Shown here piece by piece: positions 1-10,761 of a stretch of DNA of 64,000 nucleotides (position 1 is the first letter of the stretch; every line of letters begins with the position of its first letter). The stretch covers positions 1-64,000 of the forward strand of contig MPUH01000280.1 in assembly GCA_001970955.1 (NCBI GenBank), in the 5' to 3' direction. Position numbers and translations under genes: made by a program. The DNA comes from Stentor coeruleus. Taxonomy: Eukaryota > Ciliophora > Heterotrichea > Heterotrichida > Stentoridae. The notes beneath the pieces are model-generated. The model had not been told where the DNA came from, searched no databases, and worked only from the letters and a program-made list of their open reading frames with translations.

Positions 1-660
1 CAAGCGAGTAACTAAAATTCTGACAGGAAATGTAAGTATAAGCTTAAAGCAAGGTACGGAAAAAAGTTTAGAGCATGAAAACTACTCACAGAAGCAAATC
101 TAAGGGTTGAAGGGATTCATGGATGAAGAAAAAATGATAAGCTTTACTAAGTTAAAGCAAATAAGAAACTGAAGGATTTTTATTGCATAGGCTTGCTGAG
201 AAAGCATATTAAGACAAAGAGGAAAAGGCTTAATGGATTCAAGCCTTCAATGCAAAAAGATTCAGGAATTCACTATCTGAGTAGATGAATCAGTTTGACT
301 TAGCCTATTAAGCATTAAGGCTTTATTTAGAAAAAATAAGCTTTGATCTATTAATACTCAGTAAAGTATTCTTACTATAAAATTAAATAGAATTTTTATT
401 TTATGAAACTGAAGATAATGCTCTAAGGATCTAGGATTTGCTAACAAATAAACTTATAAATATGATTTATGTGCATACCGATATAATAAGTAGATTAGTA
501 ATTACAAAAAATAATAAATTAATAGTATCAAGATCTTCAGATAGGATTACATAGATTTTTTATAATTTATTCTTATATTAGTTCAATACACCTGATTTAT
601 TTTAAGTTCTATTTTATATAAAAGTATTACTTCCTACAAAGCTGAAGCCTTTAAACTTAA
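1..660 (+). pseudogene. Decayed WD40-repeat gene fragment
   Basis: No open frame survives, but the frame read from about 171 to 660 contains a recognisable WD40 repeat at roughly 415-560. It has the sequence HTDIISRLVITKNNKLIV followed by SRSSDR, which matches the H-T-D...D-N-K-hydrophobic-S-G-S-S-D pattern of ciliate WD40 proteins. The repeat is preceded by ALRI*DL, where a WD40 blade normally has Trp-Asp, so the TAG there looks like a mutated Trp codon. About eleven TAA/TAG codons lie in this frame, and a different frame looks more coding before about 170. I read this as a pseudogene, cut by the left edge of the window. The parent gene is not identifiable. Confidence 0.5.
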
Positions 661-673
661 AAAATAACTATTT

Positions 674-3600
674 CTAATCTAAATAACCCATTATAATCTT
701 AGAATTTTTATAAACACTTTCGATATCTGCTCTTTTGACTATATCAACTTCAAGCATGCTTCTCAATATCTCTCTTAAAGAATCATATGGAAAAGCTTCA
801 ACAGCTTTATCTATAGTTTCTTGTAGCTCAGATCTAAGCATTTGATATGATATATTTCTCAAACCATCATTAGCAATAGAATAATACCCATTTAAAAGCA
901 TTTCTTTAATATATAAATCAAAGCTGGATCCATAAATATTAAGCCGTTTGACACTTATCTCACAAACATCAAGAATGCTAAGTCCTATAGAAAAAACATC
1001 TGACTTGTAAGGGTCGAATACAAGAAAGTTCATATTATAAGACAACCTGCACCATGTCATTCTTTCTGGAGATAAATACATAGTTCGAACCCAATGCTTT
1101 TGCCGTATTGTTAAAAACGGAGAATTTTTAAAATCATGAAAACATTCGTATGAGTCATTAAAATCACATAAAAATACCTGCTCTGGAGATTTTATTAATA
1201 TATTATATGGACATATATCACTATGCACAATATTTTGCTGTCTAAGAATATAGTAAGCTTCGATTATACTATGGAATAATATTTTCATATCCCTTTGTCC
1301 TATGTATTCATTTTTAATAAAATACTTTTTAAGATTGACTTTACAATTATCAAGGCCAATTTTTAGAAATAAATTTGAAGCTGAGATTTGATATGTGTAA
1401 TAGTATATCTTTGGAAAATGAGTACTTATTTTTGAAAGTCTTTTTAAGAATTTTATCTCTTTAAAAGCTAAAAAGTACTCTTTCCACTTGTAATCAAATT
1501 TTCTAACATACTTTTCAAAAACTTGAATTTCAGGATAAAATTTCTTTGTGTCAAGATGCTCTGAAAAATTAATTGGTTCATTGCGATTATTGCAATTTTT
1601 ATAGATTTCTGGATATGCCTTTGAAATCTGGGAAAAAGGAATAATAGTTTTATTATTTCCAACTGAGATCAAGTATTTTCTAAATTTGCTTTGTCTTTCT
1701 CTAGTTGGTTTATTAACTTTACTTTTTTTCAATTCATTTAGTATGTCTTTTTCATTATTATTGATTTTTATCTTATTTTCTTCAGCATCAACCGTTATAA
1801 AATTATTTTGTCCAACTTTAAAAAAACTTTTAAACTTTATGCTGGAGCTTCTAAACTTTGATGGCAGTGGACCAGCAATATTCTTATTATTTATTCCATT
1901 TTCACGTGCTTTTTCTGTATTTTTAATACATTTATCAAGATACTTTATGTTGTCATATACCATAACAACCAAATGATTTTCCCTACTGAATATTTTTTCA
2001 AACATTAATCTCGATTTTTCAAAACATTCATAAGCATCCTTATAATATCCTAATAAACAACACAAAATTCCTATATAATTACATAAATCACCTAATTTCG
2101 AATATTTTTTTGGATAATTTTTTTCCTCTATATCCCTGCACTTTTTATAAAACTCCAAAGCTTTTTCTTTTTTATCAACACTAGTATAAGCACTCCCCAA
2201 ACTAAAATAAACTTGCTCTAAATACTCATGTCCCGGTTCTAAAGTCTTTTCCCATATTTCTCTACATTTTTCAAAGCAGTCAACAGCCTTGTCTTTATAA
2301 TTAAAATTAAAATAAATGTAACCCAAATTTTCATAAAGTATTCCAATATTAGGATTATCGAGTTTTAAATTTTCCTCTATAACCTCCTTTGATCTTTCAC
2401 AATATTTCATAGCTTTATCTCTGATTTTCATTTCCGAATAATGAATCCCAAGTAAATTATAAATAATCCCAAGGTTTAAATCTGAATATCTGAATGCTTT
2501 TTTACCATATTTCAAGCTTTTTTTAAAGAATATAAGAGCTTTGTCTTTTTTAAAGTCTTCTGAATATGCGTAGGCTAAATTGCTGTTTATAATGGCAAGT
2601 ATTGATGAATCTTGGTAGTCATAACTTTCGAAAATTCTCCTTGATTTTTCTAAAAACTCTAATGCTTTTATAATATTTTTTGTTTTCATATAAAAAATTC
2701 CTAGGTTGCTATATAGTTTGCCTAGGTTTATCCCATTAGGATTTAAAACTTTTTCTAAAATATGCCTTGATTTTTCATAAAACTCGAATGATTTTTTATT
2801 ATTATCGCATTGGTAATAAAAATGCCCGATATTAGTATACAGCATTCCTAAATCAGGATAATCAGGACCAAAAGATGCTTGAAAAACAGTTTCGCATTTA
2901 TCGAAATACTCAAACGCTTTAGCTTTATTATTGATATTACAATATAATAACCCTAAATTGTTGTATATTACCCCAAGTCTTGCTGGATTAGTATTATGGG
3001 ATTTTTCAATAATAATTCTACCTTTATCTAAATATTCATGAGCTTTTTGCATATCTTTAATATCAATATACATTGATCCAATATTATTGCAAATACACGC
3101 AAGATCAAATTCTGAGTCATTTGATTTCTCTATGATTTTCTTTGATTTTTCAAAATACTCAAGCGTTTCTTTATGCATGGAACAAGAAGCATAATAACTG
3201 CTAAGGTTTGAATATATTTCACTAAGATCTTTATGGTCAGATTTAAGTCTAAATTCTCTGATTTTCCTACATTTTTCAAACATTTCAAGAGTTTTGTCTT
3301 TTTTTTGCAAATAATAATAGCAAGAACCTAGATTGTTATAAACAGTTGCTAAATCTAGAGAATAAGGATCTAAGAATTTTTCCCTTATTGTTCGGGATTT
3401 TTCAAAATACTTGAACGCTTTATGTATATTCATAATATTATAATAATGAACACCTAGGTTACAATAGAAATCTCCAAGGCTTGGATGATCTTTTCTAAGT
3501 ATTTTTTTGCATTTTAATAAAATATCAAATGATTTCCTTTTATCATTCATGTTATAATATAGTAATGATAGGTTTGTATAAAAATTCTCAAACCCAGGGT

Positions 3601-5281
3601 GGTTAGGTTCAAAATTTTTTTCCAAATTTTTTTTACATTTTTTGAAGTACTCTAAGGATTTCTCATACATGCCCATTTTATTGTAATAAAGTCCTAGATT
3701 ACTGTATACAACTCCAAAATACTCATGATCGATTTTTAGTGTTTTTTCAAATATTAGTCTGCTTTTTTCTAAAAGTTCAAATGCTTTTTTGTTTTGATCT
3801 AGTTTAAAATACAAGCTTCCTATGTTATTATAAAAAAGCCCAACTTTAGGATTATCAGAAGCATGTGCTTTCTCATAGATAATCCTAGTTTTTTCAAAGT
3901 TTTCTAAAGCTTTATCATTTTCAAGAATATCCATATAAAACACACCAAGATTGTTATAAATTTCCCCAAAGCAAGAATTATCAGGACTTAAATGCTTCTC
4001 TGCAATCATCTTAGATTTTTGATGATAATCATAAGCTTTATTCCTGTTATTAATTTTAGAATATGCAATGCCAAGAATGCTATACAGTCTAACAAATTCG
4101 ATATTATTTGCATCAAAGATTTGTTCCCATATTTTCTTGCATTTTTCTGAGAACTCAATAGCTTTATCAAAATTGCCCTCCGACATGTAAATTGTTCCTA
4201 TATTGATATAGTTTCTACCTAATTCAGCACTTAAAGATCCAAGGCTTTTTTCATTTATTCTTATACTTTTTTCAATATATTCTAGAGCTAATTTCTTTTG
4301 ATTCATAGAAAAATATAACGACCCTAAATTGTTATAGGTTATAGCTAGAATCGGGTCATTAGGAATATAATACTTTTCCCCTATAAATTTGCATTTTTCT
4401 AATAGCAGAATAACTTTTTTTATTTCGTTTTTTTGATAATATAATGAAGCTAAGTTGTTATAGATGATTAAAAGGTCAGGATCATAAGGATTTAATTGCC
4501 TTTCTTGCATTTCTTTGCATTTTTCAAAAAACTCAAGAGCTTTTTTTGTGTTGTTTGTATTATGATATAATTTTCCCATGTTGTTGTAAAATGAAATGAG
4601 GTCAGGATGGTCTTTATGGAGTTTTGTTTCAAATACAAATCGGCATTTTTCATAATATTCTAGAGCTTCTGAGTATCGGCTCATGTTTGAATATAGAACA
4701 GCAAGGTTGTTATAAGTACGAGCGAGGCTATAATCATCAGGGCTGACGATTTTTTGGAATATTTTTATGCTATTAAAGAAAGAATCAAGGGCTTCTTCAT
4801 TACGACTTAAAGCTGTATATGCTAGGCCTAAATTATCGTAGGCTAAGGCTAAATTGGGGTTATTTAGTTGGCATGCTCTTATAAGTTGATCTTTAATAAT
4901 GTTGAAATATTGAATTGCCTTTAGATATTTTTTAGACTCCATGTAATAGTTTGCGTATATGGGATCAAGAGATGCTTGCTCTTTAGGGCTTTTATGTTTC
5001 TGGTTTCTTATTTTTATATAAAGCTTAGAGTAAGTTTTTGCTTCTTTCAAAGTAGCTAAGTTACACCCATAATAAATGCATATTCTAGACAATACTATTG
5101 CCAATCTTCGATATATTCCAGAGTTTTTGTGATTCATTTTCGTATTATAAATCATCGAGAGTCTATAAGCTTCAAGAAGTAAATTATAAGCTTGCTGGAG
5201 ATTGTTTGAGTTTAGCTCTCTATCACTTTGAAATTTTAGCTTTTTTACCTTTTCAGTTATTTCATCTATCGATAAGGACAT
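674..5281 (-). CDS. TPR-array protein with C-terminal kinase-like domain
   Basis: A 1535-residue uninterrupted ORF. From about residue 110 to 1105 it carries some 24 consecutive 42-residue tetratricopeptide repeats of the kinesin-light-chain type, each with a YNNLG..Y....KALE.FEKC-like core; such arrays form extended protein-binding solenoids. After a charged linker, residues about 1265-1520 form a protein-kinase-like fold. It has a catalytic loop HSDICPYNIL (Arg of HRD replaced by Ser), DFN in place of DFG, and SPER in place of APE. No clear glycine-rich loop is visible, so activity is doubtful, although the catalytic Asp and metal-binding Asp remain. The combination suggests a scaffold that presents a kinase or pseudokinase domain to partners; that role is inference. 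No intron is needed. It lies head-to-tail with the ABC transporter gene upstream. Confidence 0.85.
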   Translation of the reverse strand: MSLSIDEITEKVKKLKFQSDRELNSNNLQQAYNLLLEAYRLSMIYNTKMNHKNSGIYRRLAIVLSRICIYYGCNLATLKEAKTYSKLYIKIRNQKHKSPKEQASLDPIYANYYMESKKYLKAIQYFNIIKDQLIRACQLNNPNLALAYDNLGLAYTALSRNEEALDSFFNSIKIFQKIVSPDDYSLARTYNNLAVLYSNMSRYSEALEYYEKCRFVFETKLHKDHPDLISFYNNMGKLYHNTNNTKKALEFFEKCKEMQERQLNPYDPDLLIIYNNLASLYYQKNEIKKVILLLEKCKFIGEKYYIPNDPILAITYNNLGSLYFSMNQKKLALEYIEKSIRINEKSLGSLSAELGRNYINIGTIYMSEGNFDKAIEFSEKCKKIWEQIFDANNIEFVRLYSILGIAYSKINNRNKAYDYHQKSKMIAEKHLSPDNSCFGEIYNNLGVFYMDILENDKALENFEKTRIIYEKAHASDNPKVGLFYNNIGSLYFKLDQNKKAFELLEKSRLIFEKTLKIDHEYFGVVYSNLGLYYNKMGMYEKSLEYFKKCKKNLEKNFEPNHPGFENFYTNLSLLYYNMNDKRKSFDILLKCKKILRKDHPSLGDFYCNLGVHYYNIMNIHKAFKYFEKSRTIREKFLDPYSLDLATVYNNLGSCYYYLQKKDKTLEMFEKCRKIREFRLKSDHKDLSEIYSNLSSYYASCSMHKETLEYFEKSKKIIEKSNDSEFDLACICNNIGSMYIDIKDMQKAHEYLDKGRIIIEKSHNTNPARLGVIYNNLGLLYCNINNKAKAFEYFDKCETVFQASFGPDYPDLGMLYTNIGHFYYQCDNNKKSFEFYEKSRHILEKVLNPNGINLGKLYSNLGIFYMKTKNIIKALEFLEKSRRIFESYDYQDSSILAIINSNLAYAYSEDFKKDKALIFFKKSLKYGKKAFRYSDLNLGIIYNLLGIHYSEMKIRDKAMKYCERSKEVIEENLKLDNPNIGILYENLGYIYFNFNYKDKAVDCFEKCREIWEKTLEPGHEYLEQVYFSLGSAYTSVDKKEKALEFYKKCRDIEEKNYPKKYSKLGDLCNYIGILCCLLGYYKDAYECFEKSRLMFEKIFSRENHLVVMVYDNIKYLDKCIKNTEKARENGINNKNIAGPLPSKFRSSSIKFKSFFKVGQNNFITVDAEENKIKINNNEKDILNELKKSKVNKPTRERQSKFRKYLISVGNNKTIIPFSQISKAYPEIYKNCNNRNEPINFSEHLDTKKFYPEIQVFEKYVRKFDYKWKEYFLAFKEIKFLKRLSKISTHFPKIYYYTYQISASNLFLKIGLDNCKVNLKKYFIKNEYIGQRDMKILFHSIIEAYYILRQQNIVHSDICPYNILIKSPEQVFLCDFNDSYECFHDFKNSPFLTIRQKHWVRTMYLSPERMTWCRLSYNMNFLVFDPYKSDVFSIGLSILDVCEISVKRLNIYGSSFDLYIKEMLLNGYYSIANDGLRNISYQMLRSELQETIDKAVEAFPYDSLREILRSMLEVDIVKRADIESVYKNSKIIMGYLD

Positions 5282-5827
5282 ATTTATACAATTTATAAAT
5301 TCAGTAGAAATAGTTTATAAAAATTGATCATTTTCATTTGATTTTATTATCTTTACTATACTGTAATACAATTATGCTTAAATTAAAATAAGGAAAATGT
5401 TTAAAGTTTCTGTATTAACATAATAAAATCTAATGATAGATTTTAATTTGCTTTTGTGTATTTCGAATTATTTTGTATTAGAAATTTTTAATTTAATCGT
5501 AATAGTTTTTTTATATTAAATATCTATAATAAACAACAAGGATGCCACAATTATATATTTATTATTAATAAAGTTGAGATAAAGCATTAATTATCAAAAT
5601 TGAAAGTATTGATTAATAATATGTAAAGTATTTATTAATTCAATAATTAATTTCAAATACTAAAAAGCATCTTAAAATTAATAATAATACTCGACACTAT
5701 AATTTTTAATATGAGTATTAAGGTATAATATAAGTTAATTCGCATGATAATTCATATCTTATACTCTCAAAATTTACTTCTAAATAAAGTGCCTGTTAGT
5801 AGCTTTGAGAAATGCTTATTATTAGTA
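5282..5827. other. Intergenic, AT-rich
   Basis: Spacer between two minus-strand genes, holding the promoter side of the TPR-kinase gene and the 3' side of the transporter gene. Very AT-rich with no coding-like stretch that I can support. Confidence 0.6.
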
Positions 5828-8800
5828 TTAACAATTATTTATTATTTTTTCATATGGATTTTCTATTTCAGCTAGAACAACAAACTTTTTAAATAGTGAA
5901 TTTTCATTTTGATATAAGCTTTTTGGAGAGCCTTGTTCAACACATACACCTTTTTCAATGATAAAAACTTTATTGCATTCAAGAATAGATCTGAGTTTGT
6001 GTGTAATAATAATAACAGTTGATTTATTGAGCCTATGTTGAATTGATTTTTTAATAATATTCTCTGCTTCTGAATCTATATCTGAAAAAACTTCATCTAA
6101 AACTACAATTCGGTTATCCCTTAATAAAATCCTAGCAAGGCATAACAATTGTTTCTGTCCAAGAGAAAGAAAAATATCTTTACCAATGATTTTCGAAGTT
6201 AAATATTCATCAGATTTCAAAGCTAAAAACAAAGACAATTCCTTAAAAATTTCTTTTATACTACTCAACGAATACTTGTGAAAAGGGTCTACATTATCTC
6301 TAATTGATGCTTGAAACAAAAAAGGACTTTGCATTAATACTGAAATTGATAATCTTAAATATTGTAATGAAAACAATAAATAATTAGTTCCATCTATAAT
6401 TATTGAACCTGATTCTGGTGGGATAAGACGAAATAATGCTTGTTGAAGTGAAGACTTTCCTGATCCTGTTCTGCCTACTATGCCTACAGTACTTCCACCT
6501 TTAATATGAAAATTCAAGTTGCTTAAAGCTAAAGGAGAATCAGGATGATACCTCATACAAAGATTAGCAAAAATTATTTCACCTTTAGTTATTTGCTTGA
6601 ATACTAGCCTAGAAGATTCATGCTCTTGTGGTAATTCTGCAAAGTTTATTAGTTTTTGAGCCAGGCATATTTGAGATTGTAATTCTGTAAAACTTTTATT
6701 AAAAGCATAAGTCATTCTTAACAAATTAAAAGATACAGCTAAACTAAACCCAGCAAGACCAGGCTCTATCATACTTCTTCCAAAAGTTATTAATATGACA
6801 TTTAGAATAAAAATCATATTAATCATCGCCAAAAACCAGAATTGATAAAAATGTGTTACTGATTGCAAAGCAAAATATGCTCTATAATTATCTAAAGATT
6901 TTTCTTCAACTTTTTTTATCATTATATTTTCTATTTCATGTGCACGAATAGTAACAATACCTTCAAGTAAGGATGAATATGTAGTTATAAATGGGCTTTT
7001 AACAGTAATTTCAACTGATTTTAATTGAATTAATAAAGGGTTCATGTATCTAAATAAAATCCAAAAAAATGCTATCCAAAAAGGTAAAAGTAAAGCTGCA
7101 AATGGACGAATGATAATAACTACAGTAGCTGTTGCGAATATATACAAACTTATAGATATTGTATCATAATAAGCATTTATAAGTGATTCGTCTATTGAAG
7201 ATAAATCTTTGGAAAATCTTTGAATATAAAAACCAGAAGAATATGCTGTTAGATATTGAATATATGCTTTAGACAAGCCAAGTACTGCATTGTTATGTAG
7301 AATTTTATTAGATTGCAATAAAAATTCAAAAAACGGAAAGACTCTGCATGTAAACATTATGTATGTTAAAAGAACAATTATTGACATTGAAATTAATGAA
7401 CTATTAGAAGCTGGATCAGAACTTGCAGCCCATGTTTGGCACCAATATATACCAAAAAAAAACGTAGCCTGTGCTATAAGCATTAAAATAAAAACAAACA
7501 AAAGTGTCAAGTAACTTTTAAATCCATACATTGTATATGTTTGATAGCTCTTAAGATTTACATCATTAATTTTCTCTTCAATAAATTTCCCTTTATGCTT
7601 ATTCTCATTAGGATCAAATAGTTTGAATTTTATGTTTTCTTTAGGTTCTTGACAATTTAAAAAATCTTGATTCATAACTGAACTTCGAATATGCTCATAA
7701 TTCTCATAAATTGTAGAAATACCTTTATCAAGAACTAATAATGAATCAGCTTGTTCAAAGTAATTAGAAAGATTACTAGTCATAATAACAAGTTTTTCAG
7801 ATGATGCTTTTTTTATAGCACTAAAAATACTTTTTCTTACAACAGGATCAGAAGAGCTCAAAGGGTCATCTAAAAGTAAAATATCAGCATTTGCATATAA
7901 CGCGCGAGCAAGTCCAATTCTAACTCTTTGCCCTCCACTTAATTTATTTTCATTAACTAGAGTTTCATCCTTATAAGGAAAAGTTTCAATATCTTCTAAA
8001 AGTTCGCATTCTTCAAGTATTTTATAATATTTTTCGTTGTCAAAAGGTGTTCCTATAATAATATTGTTTTTAACTGTATCTTCTAATATCCAAGCGTCTT
8101 TATCTACATAAGCTATGGTTCCTGTAATTTTTATTTGGCCTCTTATTAGATTAAGTTCTTGCAAGATTGACATAAGCAAAGTAGATTTTCCTGATCCAGT
8201 TGGTCCTGTGACTATTAGTAAATGTGGTGATTTTATATCTAAATTGATTGCTTTTAACACAAATATGCTACTTCTATTTGAAATCAAATTACTTATTTCT
8301 TCATTTGATTCATTTTCAATTAACCAAGACATCTCTCCATCTATAATTAAAATATGACTTTGACCATTTATGGAAGATCTAGAAGATATTATACTCTGCT
8401 GTTGGTTTTGAATTTCTTGTAAAGTAAGTACATCAGTTAATCTAAGAAAGACAGCTTTAATAGCATAAAATACTTTGATACCTCTAAAAATTACATGTGT
8501 GGCAAATATTTGTGTAAAAAAATATACTGATATAAGAAAGAAAACTTCACTTATCTTTAGATCACCTTCCAAATAAGATTTTAAACCTAGAACTGCAAGT
8601 AAAATTAGACTCAGTCCTGAATGGCACATAATTGTAAAAAAACTATTAAAACGAGATATTTTTTTCTGTAGGTTTATTTCTCTTTCACGATCTTCGAAAA
8701 TAGGCTTAAGAAAGTAACTCTCCAAGTTATTTATTTTAATTGCCCTTATAGATTCGATAAAAAATTCAGTTTTAGAAATTCGACTATCACTGATTTCTCC

Positions 8801-9535
8801 CTTTTTCACTTTTAGATACATATCAGAAATAATTATTATCAAAATCTGAAATAAAGAAATTCCAATTCCAACTAAGCCAATAATTCCAAAAAATATAACT
8901 ATAATTATGGAAGCTATGATGTAAGTCAAAGGAAGAGCAGCAAGAAATATTATAGCTTGAAAAACTTCAAGCACATATAAATCTGATGTTACTGAATTAA
9001 GTATTTTCCCTCTAATATTTGGATCAGAAACAATTGCACTATTGATTTTTAAGACTTTTTCAGTTATCATACGAATTACAGCTCTTTTAGTCAGTCCTAA
9101 AATAATAAACGTCCGCATATTTGAATGAATAGAAAAGAAAATGCTTAGAATTACGCATATTACTAGTCCTGAAGCTAAATATCCTCCTATAATTTCTTCA
9201 CTTGAATCATCATTTATGTATATCAATAAATAATAAATTAACACACTGCATAAAAGAGTGAAAATATATGACAAGAACATTAGTAATGTACAAAAAAATA
9301 ACTGCGCTGATAAAGCTTTATAAAATGCTTGCTCAAATCTTGGAATTATTTTATGACATTCAGATCTCCAAGCATTTTTTAAATTTTCACAAATTTGCTC
9401 ATATAATTCAGAATGGGTCACTTGAAGAAGATTTTCAGATGATGGAGTGTTGCTTAAGTAATAATCGGATATCCTGTAAATCCATAAAAAGAACACTTCG
9501 CTCAGAAAAGAGGGATTAAGATTTATTCTTTCCAT
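5828..9535 (-). CDS. ABC transporter, ABCC/MRP type (full transporter)
   Basis: 1235 residues in the order membrane domain - nucleotide-binding domain - membrane domain - nucleotide-binding domain. The first NBD has Walker A GPTGSGKST (about residue 445), signature LSGGQRVRIGLARAL (about 530) and Walker B ILLLDDPLSS (about 555). The second has Walker A GRTGSGKSS (about 1023), signature LSLGQKQLLCLARI (about 1123) and Walker B IVVLDEVFSD (about 1145), followed by an H-loop ITHKLRS. The DDP versus DE Walker B asymmetry and the spacing fit the ABCC subfamily, where the first site is often weak; here Walker B 1 ends in DD and not DE. There is no extra N-terminal TMD0, so the length resembles short MRPs. 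Likely exports organic anions or conjugates across a cell or vacuolar membrane; the substrate is not inferable. No intron. Confidence 0.93.
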   Translation of the reverse strand: MERINLNPSFLSEVFFLWIYRISDYYLSNTPSSENLLQVTHSELYEQICENLKNAWRSECHKIIPRFEQAFYKALSAQLFFCTLLMFLSYIFTLLCSVLIYYLLIYINDDSSEEIIGGYLASGLVICVILSIFFSIHSNMRTFIILGLTKRAVIRMITEKVLKINSAIVSDPNIRGKILNSVTSDLYVLEVFQAIIFLAALPLTYIIASIIIVIFFGIIGLVGIGISLFQILIIIISDMYLKVKKGEISDSRISKTEFFIESIRAIKINNLESYFLKPIFEDREREINLQKKISRFNSFFTIMCHSGLSLILLAVLGLKSYLEGDLKISEVFFLISVYFFTQIFATHVIFRGIKVFYAIKAVFLRLTDVLTLQEIQNQQQSIISSRSSINGQSHILIIDGEMSWLIENESNEEISNLISNRSSIFVLKAINLDIKSPHLLIVTGPTGSGKSTLLMSILQELNLIRGQIKITGTIAYVDKDAWILEDTVKNNIIIGTPFDNEKYYKILEECELLEDIETFPYKDETLVNENKLSGGQRVRIGLARALYANADILLLDDPLSSSDPVVRKSIFSAIKKASSEKLVIMTSNLSNYFEQADSLLVLDKGISTIYENYEHIRSSVMNQDFLNCQEPKENIKFKLFDPNENKHKGKFIEEKINDVNLKSYQTYTMYGFKSYLTLLFVFILMLIAQATFFFGIYWCQTWAASSDPASNSSLISMSIIVLLTYIMFTCRVFPFFEFLLQSNKILHNNAVLGLSKAYIQYLTAYSSGFYIQRFSKDLSSIDESLINAYYDTISISLYIFATATVVIIIRPFAALLLPFWIAFFWILFRYMNPLLIQLKSVEITVKSPFITTYSSLLEGIVTIRAHEIENIMIKKVEEKSLDNYRAYFALQSVTHFYQFWFLAMINMIFILNVILITFGRSMIEPGLAGFSLAVSFNLLRMTYAFNKSFTELQSQICLAQKLINFAELPQEHESSRLVFKQITKGEIIFANLCMRYHPDSPLALSNLNFHIKGGSTVGIVGRTGSGKSSLQQALFRLIPPESGSIIIDGTNYLLFSLQYLRLSISVLMQSPFLFQASIRDNVDPFHKYSLSSIKEIFKELSLFLALKSDEYLTSKIIGKDIFLSLGQKQLLCLARILLRDNRIVVLDEVFSDIDSEAENIIKKSIQHRLNKSTVIIITHKLRSILECNKVFIIEKGVCVEQGSPKSLYQNENSLFKKFVVLAEIENPYEKIINNC

Positions 9536-10041
9536 TATAAGTCTAACGGAAGAGAAAATATGAAAAAGAGACTATTATTAAGTTTACTAATTTATAATTA
9601 AATAGTATCAATTAGTTTAAAAGTAAGGATTTATGTATATGAAAATTTTATGAAGTAGTCAAGGCTAGTAAATATTTTAAATTTAAAAGATCTTTGAAAA
9701 ATTATATAAGGAAAAAAATAATTCAAATCTATAAGTTCGGTAAGAAAATAACCTAGAAATAATAAAACATCTATTTTATTGCACCCAGCAAAAAAAACTA
9801 AAACTATAAAATTGTATACTCTACTGAATGAGTTAAAATAGAAAAATAAGAACTCTAATATAAAATAGATTAACCCATAGCTTATGATAAACCTATTATA
9901 AATAGAATGAATAATTATAAATTTTTTGTTAGAAGCTTAAAGTTATAATTTCTTTAAAATTACAACAAGAAATCTACCTGAAATTAAGTTTATTTAAAAT
10001 AAAGATTGTTGAACCTAAAATAAGTATTTAGTTTTAATAAT
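9536..10041. other. Intergenic, possible weak coding remnant
   Basis: AT-rich spacer. A plus-strand frame around 9645-9760 reads as a Lys/Phe-rich stretch of about 35 codons and then collapses into stops. This is too weak to call a gene. Confidence 0.4.
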
Positions 10042-10306
10042 TTACCACTTAAGGGCATAAACAGGTAGTAATTTTTTTGGTAGAGGCTGAGAAGATTGCT
10101 TGGATTTTTTCTCAAGTTTCAAAAAGGATTGAGTAACTGGTCTTAAAGGCTTCACAATAACAAATCTCTCACACTTGCCACCCTTTGTAAATATCTAATT
10201 TATTCCTTACCTTAGGGAAAAGTTGAAATTCTTTCATTCACATATTTTGTCTTATCCTAGGTGAGGCTGATGCACCAAAAAACTTGGGATTAGGATATGA
10301 TAACAT
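10042..10306 (-). CDS. Candidate small spliced gene (or recent pseudogene)
   Basis: On the minus strand an exon starting at ATG 10237 (MKEFQLFPK) joins across a 16-nt GTA...TAG intron (10195-10210) to IFTKGGKCERFVIVKPLRP and continues to a TAA at 10042, giving 59 residues. The intron has the same TA at positions 9-10 as the clear introns elsewhere in this window. Upstream the same frame is open for 22 more codons from ATG 10306 (MLSYPNPKFFGASASPRIRQ), but a TGA separates the two parts. Either the short form is the gene, or a longer gene has acquired a nonsense mutation. The product is basic with no recognised domain. Confidence 0.4.
10195..10210 (-). other. Intron, 16 nt
   Basis: GTAAGGAATAAATTAG on the minus strand; its removal joins two frames of the small candidate gene. 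It is the only 16-nt intron seen here. Confidence 0.5.
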
Positions 10307-10761
10307 GGGGCTATTTTTTAAAATCTTCTTTGAGCTAAAATCTTTAAAATGAAGTAACCTTTAAAGTAGCCTTTAAAAAAAAGAATCATATAAGTATAGC
10401 AAAATCATAAAGAAATTTAAAACTTAAAATATAAAAATCAAAATTTAATGTTAGCAGTATAGCAGCTACATTTTTACTTAATTATGTCTGAAAACAACTT
10501 CATCTTATTATTTAACTTATAGATTTGCATGGAAACTACTATAATAAAAATGCCTCTGTGAAAGTTTTTGTGTATATTATCTTTATGCTACATGAGGCAA
10601 AATTGAAGATAAATACAAAAAAATTAGATAAACTACAAATCCTATATGCAAAATAATATAAATTTTAATCCTTAACAACCCTTCACTGAAGTTAATTTGC
10701 TAAAAAGTGTTCAGATAAGACCTAAGTTTAAAAAGAATTTTACTGAATAAAAATATCTAAA
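10307..10761. other. Intergenic
   Basis: AT-rich spacer downstream of the four-TM protein gene. I see no gene or structured element in it. Confidence 0.5.

Noticed and set aside
171-660. Reading TAA/TAG as glutamine gives a continuous protein-like frame, suggesting a reassigned genetic code.
   Set aside because: The number of TAA/TAG codons is about what chance gives in such AT-rich DNA; one TAG sits where WD40 blades have Trp; and intact genes in the window end with TAA, TAG and TGA. Decay is the better explanation.
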